Assembly: GCF_009729415.1 (NCBI RefSeq)
Contig: NZ_MPKW01000023.1
Location: 310,001 to 374,000 of the forward strand
Origin: Mycolicibacterium sp. CBMA 234
Lineage (GTDB): Bacteria; Actinomycetota; Actinomycetes; Mycobacteriales; Mycobacteriaceae
Reading direction: 5' to 3'
Length of the DNA stretch: 64,000 nt
The notes under the pieces were generated by a model that made no database searches, was not told the origin of the DNA, and worked only from the letters and a program-made list of their open reading frames with translations. Shown one piece after another: positions 33,815 to 43,528 of the stretch (position 1 is the first letter of the stretch; the number at the start of each line of letters is the position of its first letter). The translations under genes were made by a program, and so were the position numbers.

Positions 33815-34285
33815 ATGGACACCACCGCCGCGGACCTCGCGCACGTGCATATCGACAAGCAGTCGCCCCACGCCTACCGGACGCTGGTGGCCGTGGCGAC
33901 CGCCGTCACCAAGACCGCCGCGGAGGCGGGATTGCCGCCGGCTCTGGTGGAGCTGATCAACACCCGGGTGTCGCTGATCAATGGCTGCCCGTCGTGCCTG
34001 GACATTCATCACCGGCGCGCGGTGAAGGCGGGCGTGACCGACAAACAACTGGCGACGCTGCGCGCCTGGCGCGACACCGAGCTGTTCTCTGAGCAGGAAC
34101 GCGCCGCGCTGCGGCTGGCCGAGATCACCACGACACTGCCCGACCACGACACCGCAGAACGCGAGTATGCAAGGGCGCGTGCAGTTCTCGCCGATGACGA
34201 GATATCCGCGGTGATCTGGGTGGCCACCGCGATCAACGCCTTCAACCGGGTGTCGATCCTGAGCCGTCACACGGTGCGGCCGTAG
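33815..34285 (+). CDS. carboxymuconolactone decarboxylase / AhpD-like protein
   Basis: 156 residues. The CMD/AhpD core is clear: LVELINTRVSLINGCPSCLD with the redox CxxC pair (Cys66/Cys69 region) followed by IHHRRAVKAG, the proton-relay His region of AhpD. Members with CxxC reduce peroxiredoxins or peroxides, often with a lipoyl partner. The ATG 33815 follows GAAAG at 33802. It diverges from the pirin-GNAT gene, whose product also belongs to a redox family, so a shared oxidative-stress role is plausible but not shown. It ends ten bases before the recD stop. Confidence 0.85.
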   Translation: MDTTAADLAHVHIDKQSPHAYRTLVAVATAVTKTAAEAGLPPALVELINTRVSLINGCPSCLDIHHRRAVKAGVTDKQLATLRAWRDTELFSEQERAALRLAEITTTLPDHDTAEREYARARAVLADDEISAVIWVATAINAFNRVSILSRHTVRP

Positions 34286-34294
34286 GTCCGGGAG

Positions 34295-36034
34295 TCAGCT
34301 GCTCTGCCGCAACCGGTCCCGAAGGCCCGACGCTCGTACTGCTTGACGTTCGACGGCGGCCCGTACCTCGGCGGCAGATCCGACGATGCGCACCTTCTTC
34401 TTGGCCCGGGTGACGGCGGTGTAGAACAGTTCGCGGGTCAGCAGCCGGGACTCTGCGGGCGGCAGGATCACCGTCACCTCACCTGCTTGGGAGCCCTGGC
34501 TCTTGTGGATGGTGAGCGCGTACATGGTCTCGACATCGACGATCCGGCTCGGCGAAAACTGTTGCGTCCCAGTGGCACCGGCGATGCTCACCTGCACTCC
34601 GTCGGGTCCCGCGGCGACCAGGCCGGTATCGCCGTTGTAGATGCCCAGCGCATAGTCGTTGGCAGTGACCAGCAGTGGGCGACCGGGATACCACGGCGAC
34701 CAGGTGGCCTGCCCGGTCTCTTCGCTGATCCACCGCTCCACCTGGCGGTTCCAGTACCGAACGCCGTGCGGCCCGTCGCGGTGCGCGCACAGCAATCGGT
34801 GCTCATCCATCGTCGCCAGCCCGAGGTCCCCTGCACCCAGCAAGGCGCACTCGCGCACGCGCACGGCGTGGCCCACCAGCGCGGGACGCAGCGCTACGGC
34901 GGGATCGGCATCTTCAACGAACTCGACGGCCGGGTCCCCGGCGCGCAGCAGGTCCAGCACCTGATCGGCGTCGCCGCACCGAATGGCCTCGGCCAGCCCG
35001 CCAATCGCCGCGCCGAACCGGTGTGTGGTGTGCAGCGCCGCGATCCGAATGGACGGGTGGCCGGCCAGCCCGTCGACCAGATCGGCCAGCACCGCGCCGG
35101 CCTGCACCGACGTCAGCTGGTCGGGGTCGCCGACGAGCAGCAACCGGGCCTCGGGTCGTACGGCCTCGAGCAGCCGGGCCATCAGCGTCAGCGACACCAT
35201 CGAGGTCTCGTCGACGACGATCACGTCATGCGGCAGGCGGTTGCCGCGGTGGTGGCGGAACCGCGAGGAGTTGTCCGGGCGCCCACCGAGCAACCGGTGC
35301 AGCGTGACAGCCCGTAGGCCGCGCAACCGTTGCTGGTCGGCGGGCTCGAGCTTGGCGACCTCCGCCGTGACTGCCTCCTGCAGTCGGGCGGCCGCCTTAC
35401 CGGTGGGGGCGGCCAGGGCGATCCGCAACTGGCCGGGGTGCGCGGCCTGGGCCAGCAGGGCCAGCAGCCGGGCCACGGTCGTCGTCTTCCCGGTGCCGGG
35501 ACCGCCGGTCAGGACCGTCACCGGCTGGGTCAGCGCGAGCTGTGCGGCAGCCCGTTGCTCGGCGAAACCCGGTGGTGGGAAAAGTCGTTCGAGATCGGGA
35601 TCGGTGACGACCGCCGACCCCCGCCCTGACAACGCGAGCAGGTCGTCACACACCTGCTGTTCCTCGCGCCAGTAGCGATCCAGGTACATCAGGCGACCGT
35701 GATCCAGGCGAATGGCCGTGCCGTTCAGCGGGCTGCCTGCCACCGCCGCGATCAGTTCGTCGGCGGCCGGCCACGGCAGGTCACCACCGATGTCACCGGC
35801 GACCGACGTGAGGTCGATGCACACCGAGCCTTCCCGTAGCGCGCGCACCGTCAGCGCGACAGCCAGTGCGACGACGTCGCTGGCCTCGTCCGCCAGCGCG
35901 CAACACCTTTGGGCGACATGGACATCAGCGGCATTGACGACGTCGGCGGCATTGAACGCGGCCAGTAGACCGCTCGCTGCGGGTACCTGCCGCCAATCCA
36001 TCGGGTCGGGTGTCGTCTCCAGTGTCGCGGTCAT
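34295..36034 (-). CDS. recD: exodeoxyribonuclease V subunit RecD
   Basis: 579 residues from ATG 36034, which overlaps the recB stop in ATGA. Superfamily 1B 5'-3' DNA helicase: Walker A TVLTGGPGTGKTTTVA near 175, VVDETSMVSLTLMARLL (motif II), LLLVGDPDQLTSVQAG (motif III) and the C-terminal YALTIHKSQGSQAGEVTVIL and ELFYTAVTRAKKKVRIVG. Third gene of recC-recB-recD, all read leftward and overlapping. In mycobacteria RecBCD serves mainly single-strand annealing, with AdnAB doing the resection for homologous recombination. Same order as Rv0629c-Rv0631c. Confidence 0.96.
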   Translation of the reverse strand: MTATLETTPDPMDWRQVPAASGLLAAFNAADVVNAADVHVAQRCCALADEASDVVALAVALTVRALREGSVCIDLTSVAGDIGGDLPWPAADELIAAVAGSPLNGTAIRLDHGRLMYLDRYWREEQQVCDDLLALSGRGSAVVTDPDLERLFPPPGFAEQRAAAQLALTQPVTVLTGGPGTGKTTTVARLLALLAQAAHPGQLRIALAAPTGKAAARLQEAVTAEVAKLEPADQQRLRGLRAVTLHRLLGGRPDNSSRFRHHRGNRLPHDVIVVDETSMVSLTLMARLLEAVRPEARLLLVGDPDQLTSVQAGAVLADLVDGLAGHPSIRIAALHTTHRFGAAIGGLAEAIRCGDADQVLDLLRAGDPAVEFVEDADPAVALRPALVGHAVRVRECALLGAGDLGLATMDEHRLLCAHRDGPHGVRYWNRQVERWISEETGQATWSPWYPGRPLLVTANDYALGIYNGDTGLVAAGPDGVQVSIAGATGTQQFSPSRIVDVETMYALTIHKSQGSQAGEVTVILPPAESRLLTRELFYTAVTRAKKKVRIVGSAAEVRAAVERQAVRASGLRDRLRQSS

Positions 36035-39000
36035 GACTGCGTCCCTCGGTCCAACAGGTCGGACAGTCTGCTCACCAGCTCGACCGGCGGCTGCCAGCTG
36101 AAGACGCCGCACGGGTTGCCGTCAACCACAGGGGTTTCCGGTCCGCACATGCCTCGCACGAAGAGGTAGGCCACGCCGCCCAGGTGCCGCTCCGGGACGT
36201 ATCCGGGTAGACGCCAGCGCAGGAACCGGTGCAGCACAACCGAATACAACAACGCCTGCAACGGATAGTCGGAGTGCATCATGGCCTCGGCAAGCCGCGG
36301 AGCGGTGTAGTCGGCCGCAGTGCTCTCGGCCCCGAAATCGCCGAGCCGGTTGGTCTTGTAGTCCACCACCAGATACCGATGGTCGTCGCCGGCCGGTACC
36401 CGCAGCACCGCGTCGATGGAACCCGACAGATACCCGTGTAGTCGTTGGTGTCCTAGCGACTGCGCCTGCAGGCGGGTGCCATACGCCGACAACGGATCCG
36501 ACGCCGGCAGCAGCTCTGTCACCAGTGCCCCCACATCGCCGAGCCGGATATCAAGCGCCGCGGCAGACCGGTCCTGGCCGCCACCCAGCGGCATTTCGAA
36601 ATCCAGCTCCCGCAGCCGGTCTTTCAGTCCGATCTGTCGCAGCGTCAGGCCGGGCGCCAGGGGACCCAACGGGGTGTCATGCAACGGCACCATGGCTGCC
36701 GCCAACTCATCCGTCGGCACCTCGACGTCCCACAGCCCAGTCTGCTCATCGATGCGGGCGGCCAGCTCCGCGGTGAGATCAGCCGCCCGCGGGTCGGCGA
36801 GTTCGAGCACCGCGTGCACCAGCGAACCGAAGGCGGCACCGGCCGGGAGCTGCGCCATGGGCGACGGCAGATCGCCGGCGAGCGGCCCGGGTGGTGCTTC
36901 GGTGATGACGTCGGATTCGTCGTCCCGCAGTGCGGAGTCCGGTTCACTGCTGACGGCGTGCCCGTCGTCGTGCACGATGCGCACCAACGCCGAGTACGAC
37001 GTGCGCCGCCAGTGGGTGTCGATGCTGCGGTGGAAGTGCCGCACATCCAGGTCCCGCGGTGGCGACTGCATTGCCTGAGGCGCCGGGGCGACGGGCTCGG
37101 CCGTTTCGATCACCGGACCGCCGGCTTGTTCCCACGCGGTGAAACAGGCCATCGCGTCGTCGTCGGAAATGGTCTGCGGGGCAACCACATCCGGCACCGC
37201 GGGGGCGCCGGCCTGACGGCCCCGCAGCAGCCGGGACAGGCCGCCGTTCTTCTCATCCCACGACGGTGCCCACCATGCCACCACCTGCGACTGTGCTCGC
37301 GTGAGCGCGACGTAGGTGAGCCGAACGTTGTCCCCGGCGATCTCGGCCAGGCCGGCCTCTTCGGCCGCGGTCCGGTCGGCTGCACCGGCGCCGCCCACAT
37401 GCAGACAGCGGGTGCCGTCGGCGTCGTGGAACCGCAGCACCTTGTCGGTCTGGACGTTTCGGTTGAACCCGAACGGCAAGTACACCACCGGGAACTGCAG
37501 GCCCTTGCTACGCCACACCGTCATGATCTGCACGGCTGCGGCGTCGCTGTCCAGGCGGCGGTTGCGCTCGGCCGGGCCGCCGCGGTCCTGCAGCTGACGG
37601 CGTAGCCAATCCCGCAGGGCTGGCAGGTGATACCGCTCGCGGTGCGCGGTTTCGTGCAGTAGCTGCCCGACATGCGCCAGGTCGGTCATGTGCCGCTCGC
37701 CGCCCCGGTGTCCGAGGACCCGTTCGCTCAGCCCCAACCCTTGCGCGGCCTCGAACACCGCCGCGATACCTCGGTCCCGGGCCAGCCCGGCCCATTGCCG
37801 GATGGTGGTGGCGATCTGGTCGGTCAGCTCGTCGCCGCCGGTGGCCAGGTCCGCGGCGCCGTAGCCGAAGAACATCGTGGTCGACGCCGCCCGCACCACG
37901 CCGCTGCGGTTTGGAGTGTCGAAGGCGTCGAGCAGCCGCAACCACTCGGCTGCCGCCGCCGAGGCGAACACATCGGTATCACCTGAGTAGACCACCGGAA
38001 TACCCAAGTCCAGCAACGCATCCCGGCACGGCTCGGCGTCGCGGGCGCCGTCGACGATCACCGCGATGTGTCCGGCGGTCAGCGGTCGGCCATCGAACGT
38101 GGCGCCGCTGGCCAGCAGCACCGAAATGTCGGCGGCCAGATCTTTGGCGATGTAGGTGCGCAGCGGGCCGATCGGAATGGTCCGGCGCTGCGGGGTGCCG
38201 AAGTCTGTGCGGGGCACGACGCGCAGGCGGAACGGATCGTTGCGCGGCGCGTTGGCGAGCCGGTGGTGCTCGGTGTGGGCCGCGATCGGATGCACCACGA
38301 TGTCCTCGTCGCCGAGGGCCGCGCCTTTCAGTACGGTCTGCAGCCGGTCCACCAAAACCTTGTCACTGCGCCAGTTCTCGGCCAGCGTCAGCCGTTGATC
38401 GGCGCTGCGTGCGGCCTCCAGATACGTGACGATGTCGCCGCCGCGGAACGCGTAGATGGCCTGCTTCGGGTCGCCGATCAGGACTACCGCGCTGTGCCCC
38501 ACGAACGCCCGCGAGATGACCTGCCACTGCACCGGATCGGTGTCCTGGAATTCGTCGACCATGACGATGGGCCAGCGTCGGCGCATCCGGTCGCGGGCTG
38601 GCGCATCGGCTTCCTCCAGGGCGGTCGCGAGCCGGCTCAGCAGGTCATCGAAGCTCAGCACGCCGAGTCGGCGCTTGCGCCGTTCGAGTTCGCCCTGCAC
38701 AGCGGTGGCGAACGATAAGCGTTGCGCGGCAACGCTGTCAGGGTCGGCGGTCAGGGGTCGCAATTGTGCGCTGGGATCCCCGACGACGCGCTTGGCCAGG
38801 TCCAGCGCGTCGGCGTAGCTCAGTGCGGGCTCGTCGCGCTGGTCTCCGTACGTGGTCAGATATAGGTCCGAAACGATCTCGGCCACCAGGTCATCGAGGC
38901 TCTCGACCAACTGGGCGCCCGAATCGGTGTCGCCGGCGATACCGAGGGAACGCAGCACCAGCCCGCAGAACTCATGCGTGGTGGCGATGGTGGCGGCATC

Positions 39001-39339
39001 GAAATCCGACAGGGCGTCGCGCAGGCGGTCCCGACGCTGGGCCAGCTCGTCGGGTGCGGCGTTGGCCAGGTATCGGATCAGATCATCGGCATCAGCGGGC
39101 GGATCATCAAGTGCCGCAGCGGTCTTGACCAGTTGCGCGCGCACCCGCTCCCGCAGTTCCCGGGTGGCCGCCCGGCTGAACGTGATCAGCAGCATCTGGT
39201 CCAGCGTGGCCGCGCCCTCGGCGAGATACCGCGTGACCAGACCTGCCAGCGCGTAGGTCTTGCCGGTGCCGGCGCTGGCTTCCAGCACTGTGGTGGTGGC
39301 TGGTTCGGGCAGGGGACCGAGCAGATCGAAGGCGTCCAT
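36031..39339 (-). CDS. recB: exodeoxyribonuclease V subunit RecB
   Basis: 1102 residues from ATG 39339, whose A is also the last base of the recC stop (TGATG), a coupling that fixes the start over the GTG/ATG codons upstream. UvrD/Rep-type 3'-5' helicase: Walker A LEASAGTGKTYALAGLV near 20, VDEFQDTDPVQW (motif II), LIGDPKQAIYAFRGGD (motif III), and IMTVWRSKGLQFPVVYLPF and YVALTRAQSQV toward the middle. The C-terminal RecB-family nuclease domain has YLVVDYKTNRLGDF near 993, with the metal-binding Asp and catalytic Lys. Works with RecC and RecD on double-strand ends. Confidence 0.96.
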   Translation of the reverse strand: MDAFDLLGPLPEPATTTVLEASAGTGKTYALAGLVTRYLAEGAATLDQMLLITFSRAATRELRERVRAQLVKTAAALDDPPADADDLIRYLANAAPDELAQRRDRLRDALSDFDAATIATTHEFCGLVLRSLGIAGDTDSGAQLVESLDDLVAEIVSDLYLTTYGDQRDEPALSYADALDLAKRVVGDPSAQLRPLTADPDSVAAQRLSFATAVQGELERRKRRLGVLSFDDLLSRLATALEEADAPARDRMRRRWPIVMVDEFQDTDPVQWQVISRAFVGHSAVVLIGDPKQAIYAFRGGDIVTYLEAARSADQRLTLAENWRSDKVLVDRLQTVLKGAALGDEDIVVHPIAAHTEHHRLANAPRNDPFRLRVVPRTDFGTPQRRTIPIGPLRTYIAKDLAADISVLLASGATFDGRPLTAGHIAVIVDGARDAEPCRDALLDLGIPVVYSGDTDVFASAAAAEWLRLLDAFDTPNRSGVVRAASTTMFFGYGAADLATGGDELTDQIATTIRQWAGLARDRGIAAVFEAAQGLGLSERVLGHRGGERHMTDLAHVGQLLHETAHRERYHLPALRDWLRRQLQDRGGPAERNRRLDSDAAAVQIMTVWRSKGLQFPVVYLPFGFNRNVQTDKVLRFHDADGTRCLHVGGAGAADRTAAEEAGLAEIAGDNVRLTYVALTRAQSQVVAWWAPSWDEKNGGLSRLLRGRQAGAPAVPDVVAPQTISDDDAMACFTAWEQAGGPVIETAEPVAPAPQAMQSPPRDLDVRHFHRSIDTHWRRTSYSALVRIVHDDGHAVSSEPDSALRDDESDVITEAPPGPLAGDLPSPMAQLPAGAAFGSLVHAVLELADPRAADLTAELAARIDEQTGLWDVEVPTDELAAAMVPLHDTPLGPLAPGLTLRQIGLKDRLRELDFEMPLGGGQDRSAAALDIRLGDVGALVTELLPASDPLSAYGTRLQAQSLGHQRLHGYLSGSIDAVLRVPAGDDHRYLVVDYKTNRLGDFGAESTAADYTAPRLAEAMMHSDYPLQALLYSVVLHRFLRWRLPGYVPERHLGGVAYLFVRGMCGPETPVVDGNPCGVFSWQPPVELVSRLSDLLDRGTQS

Positions 39340-42300
39340 CAGCACCGCCGTTCGGCATCGAGCAAGGGCGTCCACAGTCTGGTCGCATATGCGCCCAGCC
39401 GGGTCGTCTCGCCGGGGACGGCGATGTCATCGGGGCGCAACGGGTCGAGCAGCACACTCAGCGGCGCAGCCGGTCCCCAGACTTCGAGGTATTCAGCGCT
39501 GTCCCGCTCCCACTTCCATTCGCTCTCGGCGCCCTTCTCCGGCACGGGGTCGTCGAATTGCCGGGCCCGCGCCCATTCGAGAGACGTCTTCAGTGGCAGG
39601 GGCAACGGTTCGCGCCGGCCCGCGTCATAGATGGCGACCAGTTCGCGCAACACCGAAAGTGGTTGCTCGGGCGCGCGATAACCCAACGCGTGCACCGCAT
39701 CCCGTGGGCCGCGGCCGATGCAGTATGCCTCCCAGTCGCCCTCCGGCGCACCCGCGGTCAGCGCCACCAGGGTGACCCAGGCCTGCAACCGGTGCTTGGC
39801 CGCCAGCTTCGAATAGGTGACCGTGACCGCCCGGTTCTGCCACAGCGGAGTGATGGTGCCGGTGAGCCTGCGGCCGCCGAGGTCCACATCGATGTCCAAA
39901 GCACTGGAGTCGCCGCGCTGCAGGGTCCGTGCGGCGGCAGCCAGTTCGTTTGCCTCGCCGCCGATCTCGATGGCCTGCCGCCAACCGAGCCGTCCCGGCG
40001 GCAGCGTGCCGCGGCGCCATTCCGCGCCGAGGACGAAGTCGGGAACGCGTCCGGCCATCAGATCGTCGAGCATGCGCTCGCCGACCGCCCACCTCCCGAG
40101 GCCGTCGATGGCGACCGGCATGGCATCGGACAGCTCGTCGGCGTCCCACGGCAGCGTGTAGTCCAGCGCCCGGAAGAAGCCCCGGACCGGATTCGCGAAG
40201 AATCTCAGCAAGTCCGTCAATTCGACATCACCGCTGGGCAATGCATCAAGTGGGCCGTCGATCAATCGAGGTTTCGGCTTACGTTCGCCGAGGACGGCCT
40301 TGGCTCCGCGCAATGCTGCCGGGTCATAGGTGAACGGCTGATCCGGTACCAGCCCATCCGGCGCGGTGCTGACGGTGCGAATGTCGAAGGGCTGCAACGG
40401 GTGGTCGGCCACGATGCGCCGCCGGACGGGCTCCGCGGTTGTCTGGTCCACAGCGTCGAGCAGTTCCTGCACCGGGACAGCGGGTGGACGGTGTTCACCC
40501 GAGTGCTCGTCGGTGCCGGTGTATGTGATCACCAGTGTGTCGGCGGCCGAGCAGATGGCGTCGAGCAGCAATTGCCGGTCCTCCGAACGGATATCGCGCT
40601 CGCCGGTCAGCGGGTGCCGGGCCAGGACGTCGTCGCCGTCGGCGATGTTGGTGCGCGGGAAGACGCCGTCGTCGAGGCCGACCAGGCACACCACGCGGTG
40701 CGGCACCGAGCGCATCGGGACCATGGTGCACACCGTCAGGGTGCCGGTCCGGAAGTTGGCCCGGGTGGGACGGCCGGCCAGCTGCCGTTTGAGCAGGGCC
40801 CGGACATCGGCCAGGCGCAGCGTCGTCGCGGACCGAGAACCGGCGTGGGTCAACACTTTTGCCAGTTCGCGGTCCAGCTGCGCCTGTTGCCACTGCTCGT
40901 CAGAGCCGACCCGGGTCAGCAGCGCGATGGCGTCCCGCAGCACGTCGACCCACCGCTGCAGGGGCTCCGCGCCGGTGAGCCGATCCACCACCGTGCGCAA
41001 CCGCTGCACATATTCCGCCAACCGGCCGGCCAGTTCGACGCGGCCCGAGTCGACGTCGTCGAGCGGCAGCGCGGTGCCCAGCCAGTCTTGCGAATCGTCG
41101 GACATCGCGGCGCCGACGAGCAACCGGTCGACCCCGAACTGCCACGTGTTCTGCGGGTACCGCGCCAGGTCGAACGGAGCGCGGTGGGCCGCGTCGAAGC
41201 CCCACCGAATGCCTGCTGCACCAACCCATTCGGTGATGGCGACCAAGTCGTCGTCGCTGAAGGAGAAGCGGCGGCGTACCGGTTCACTGTGCGCCAGACT
41301 CAGCACCGCGGTGGCGGTGGCGCGGCCGTCGGCGATACCCAGTAGCTCGGACAGCCCCCCGAGGAGTGGATTGGTCTGGGTCAGCGCGCGGTCGGCGAGC
41401 CGGACCCGCAGGCCCTGGGCCGGGTGACTGTGGTCGGCCTGCTCGCCGGCCCCGAACGCCGCGGTGATCAGGGGTGCGTAGGTGTCGATGTCCGGGCACA
41501 TCACCAAAATGTCGCGCGGTTGGAGAGTCTCGTCGTCATCGAGCAGCCCGAGCAGTACGTCGCGCAGGACGTCGATCTGCCGGGCCGCGCCGTGACAGCG
41601 ATGGATCTGCACGGACCGGTCGTCGGGCTTGAGGTGGCGCGTGCCGGGCCGCACCGTGTTGGCCGAGATGTCCGACTGCAGCCAGCCCAACAGCGTGTCG
41701 GGAAACCCGCTGCGGGAATGGAACTGGTCGGATTGCGCTGCGGGCAGGCCGCGTTGCAGCTCCCGCAGATCGCGGCCGAGGGTCTGCAGTAGTGGATTGT
41801 CGACTCGCGACCGGCTGGAATCCGCGCGTCGGGACTCCTGTCCATCTAGATCGGACAGCGCCCGCCACAACGGGTCACTGGGATGCGGCAGCCACAGATG
41901 CAAATCGTGATGGGTGGCCAGCGCGCCGAGCAGATCGAGGTCGGCCGCGGGCAAGCGGGTGTGCCCGAACAGGGACAGCCGGGGTGGCAGCTCGGACGGC
42001 GAATCAAGCAGCCGAGCAATGGTTTTCGCATATCGGGTCGGCGCAGGATCCGCGTCTATCCGCGCGGCCGTCGCGCGCCACAGCTCCGGCTGCCACCGCA
42101 GGTCGTCGTCGAGTTGGCTACCTGCGCCGTCGGAACTTCCGCCGGCCAACCAGTCGGCGAGCATGGCCGGCCGGGCCTTGGCATAGGCGTCGAACAGGCC
42201 GGCCAGCCGCCGCGCGACCGCGTAGCGGCGGCCCTGGCGCAGCTGGGTTTCTTCAGGGCTGCCCAGCTCGGTGTAGCCGAGGTGAGCGGCCAGGGTCCCG

Positions 42301-42632
42301 GCCCAGGTGTGGCCGGCGCCGAGATGGTCCAACACCTCGAGCAGCGGCCACACCATGGCATCCGGATCCCACGGGTTGGTTTCGGCGGTCCCTGACAATT
42401 CAGCGAGAAGCGATGTGGGGGAGCGGAATTCGATGCCGGCGCAGACCCCGTCGGTGGCCTGCCCGTTGCCGAGCACATGGGAAAGCTGCTGGCTGAGCCA
42501 GCGCTCCATGCCGCGCGCAGACACCAGCACCAGTTCAGTGGCGAACGGATCCGCCAGGGGCTCGGCCAGCAGCGCGCCCAGCCCAGCGGCCAGCGCGCCG
42601 GTGTCCTCGGCTCGGTGCAGGTGTAGCGCCAT
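39339..42632 (-). CDS. recC: exodeoxyribonuclease V subunit RecC
   Basis: 1097 residues. First gene of the recCBD operon. RecC is the helicase- and nuclease-dead scaffold that splits the strands and scans for the Chi-like signal. N-terminus LHLHRAEDTGALAAGLGALL and VSARGMERWLSQQLSHVLG are typical; LPHRVVCLVGLDDGVFPR and the middle DRQLLLDAICSAADTLVITY are conserved SF1-like remnants. Length agrees with Rv0631c. The ATG 42632 is 47 bp from the echA3 stop, so the promoter may lie in this short gap or the operon may extend from echA3. Confidence 0.95.
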   Translation of the reverse strand: MALHLHRAEDTGALAAGLGALLAEPLADPFATELVLVSARGMERWLSQQLSHVLGNGQATDGVCAGIEFRSPTSLLAELSGTAETNPWDPDAMVWPLLEVLDHLGAGHTWAGTLAAHLGYTELGSPEETQLRQGRRYAVARRLAGLFDAYAKARPAMLADWLAGGSSDGAGSQLDDDLRWQPELWRATAARIDADPAPTRYAKTIARLLDSPSELPPRLSLFGHTRLPAADLDLLGALATHHDLHLWLPHPSDPLWRALSDLDGQESRRADSSRSRVDNPLLQTLGRDLRELQRGLPAAQSDQFHSRSGFPDTLLGWLQSDISANTVRPGTRHLKPDDRSVQIHRCHGAARQIDVLRDVLLGLLDDDETLQPRDILVMCPDIDTYAPLITAAFGAGEQADHSHPAQGLRVRLADRALTQTNPLLGGLSELLGIADGRATATAVLSLAHSEPVRRRFSFSDDDLVAITEWVGAAGIRWGFDAAHRAPFDLARYPQNTWQFGVDRLLVGAAMSDDSQDWLGTALPLDDVDSGRVELAGRLAEYVQRLRTVVDRLTGAEPLQRWVDVLRDAIALLTRVGSDEQWQQAQLDRELAKVLTHAGSRSATTLRLADVRALLKRQLAGRPTRANFRTGTLTVCTMVPMRSVPHRVVCLVGLDDGVFPRTNIADGDDVLARHPLTGERDIRSEDRQLLLDAICSAADTLVITYTGTDEHSGEHRPPAVPVQELLDAVDQTTAEPVRRRIVADHPLQPFDIRTVSTAPDGLVPDQPFTYDPAALRGAKAVLGERKPKPRLIDGPLDALPSGDVELTDLLRFFANPVRGFFRALDYTLPWDADELSDAMPVAIDGLGRWAVGERMLDDLMAGRVPDFVLGAEWRRGTLPPGRLGWRQAIEIGGEANELAAAARTLQRGDSSALDIDVDLGGRRLTGTITPLWQNRAVTVTYSKLAAKHRLQAWVTLVALTAGAPEGDWEAYCIGRGPRDAVHALGYRAPEQPLSVLRELVAIYDAGRREPLPLPLKTSLEWARARQFDDPVPEKGAESEWKWERDSAEYLEVWGPAAPLSVLLDPLRPDDIAVPGETTRLGAYATRLWTPLLDAERRC

Positions 42633-42679
42633 CGGCTAACCCTAGGACGGGCGTCCGACAGCTCTGTCGCGGCTGGGTA

Positions 42680-43378
42680 CTACCCGCCGAACTCGGCGGC
42701 CAGGCCGTCGAGGCCCGCCTGGATCGCGGCCAGCGATTCGGCGCGGGCCTTGAGCTTGCTGGCCAGGTGGTGCTGGGTGTGCAGCGTCGCGGCGAATCCG
42801 GCGGCCACCTGCTGGGCGCGGCTGAGCACGTTCTCGGGCGCGACGATCTCGTCCAGCCAGCCGGCGGCCCGTGCCTCTTCGCCGGTGAACGTCGCGGCCA
42901 GGCCGACGGCCCGCTGGAAGGCCGAGTTGGTCAACCGCACGCGGAGGATTTCGATGCAGGACTGCGGCACCGTCATCCCGATGGCCACCTCGTTGGCCTG
43001 ACAGCGAGTCTTCTCCGAACCGACCCTGTGGTCACCCGAGCACAGCAGGAACGATCCGCCGGCGACTGCCGGTCCGGTGGCAGCGACGACCACGGGGACG
43101 GGGAAACGCAGCAGCCGCACCATCAGTTCGATGCCGTCGCGCAGCATGGCGAACCCGGCGGCCGCGTCCCCGGAACCGAAGATCGCGAGGTCGAACCCGG
43201 CGCTCAGCACCCGGTTGTTGCCCGCGAGCACGATGGCCTTGACTTCGTCTGCCTGCTCGGCCTGATCCAGCGCGGCGTGGATGTTCTGCTGCATCGTCGG
43301 GCTCAGGACATTGACCTTGCCGTCGTCGAGCGTGATCGTGGCGACCGCGTCGTCCACGGCGTAGGTGACGGTGCTCAT
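42680..43378 (-). CDS. echA3: enoyl-CoA hydratase/isomerase EchA3
   Basis: 232 residues from ATG 43378 (MSTVTYAVDDAVATITLDDG) with a GGGAG-type site upstream; the open frame further up is not coding-like. Crotonase fold: first oxyanion segment NNRVLSAGFDLAIFGSG near 64, second AATGPAVAGGSFLLCSGDHR near 98, QSCIEILRVRLT later. The usual catalytic Glu pair of true hydratases is not obvious (ANEVAIGMTVPQ occupies the second position), so the reaction is uncertain. Same neighbour of recC as Rv0632c in M. tuberculosis. Confidence 0.9.
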   Translation of the reverse strand: MSTVTYAVDDAVATITLDDGKVNVLSPTMQQNIHAALDQAEQADEVKAIVLAGNNRVLSAGFDLAIFGSGDAAAGFAMLRDGIELMVRLLRFPVPVVVAATGPAVAGGSFLLCSGDHRVGSEKTRCQANEVAIGMTVPQSCIEILRVRLTNSAFQRAVGLAATFTGEEARAAGWLDEIVAPENVLSRAQQVAAGFAATLHTQHHLASKLKARAESLAAIQAGLDGLAAEFGG

Positions 43379-43528
43379 GGGCTCTCCCTTGATAGGTCCC
43401 GGGGACGGGAACTGAATTGAGCCGATGCTAATCGGGTCGAGTCCGCTCACCGCCCACGAGCGGCCCCATAGTGCTCGTGACACGCCGCACCGACGCGTGC
43501 AAACCCGGCCGTTCGCGCGACGGGTGGG

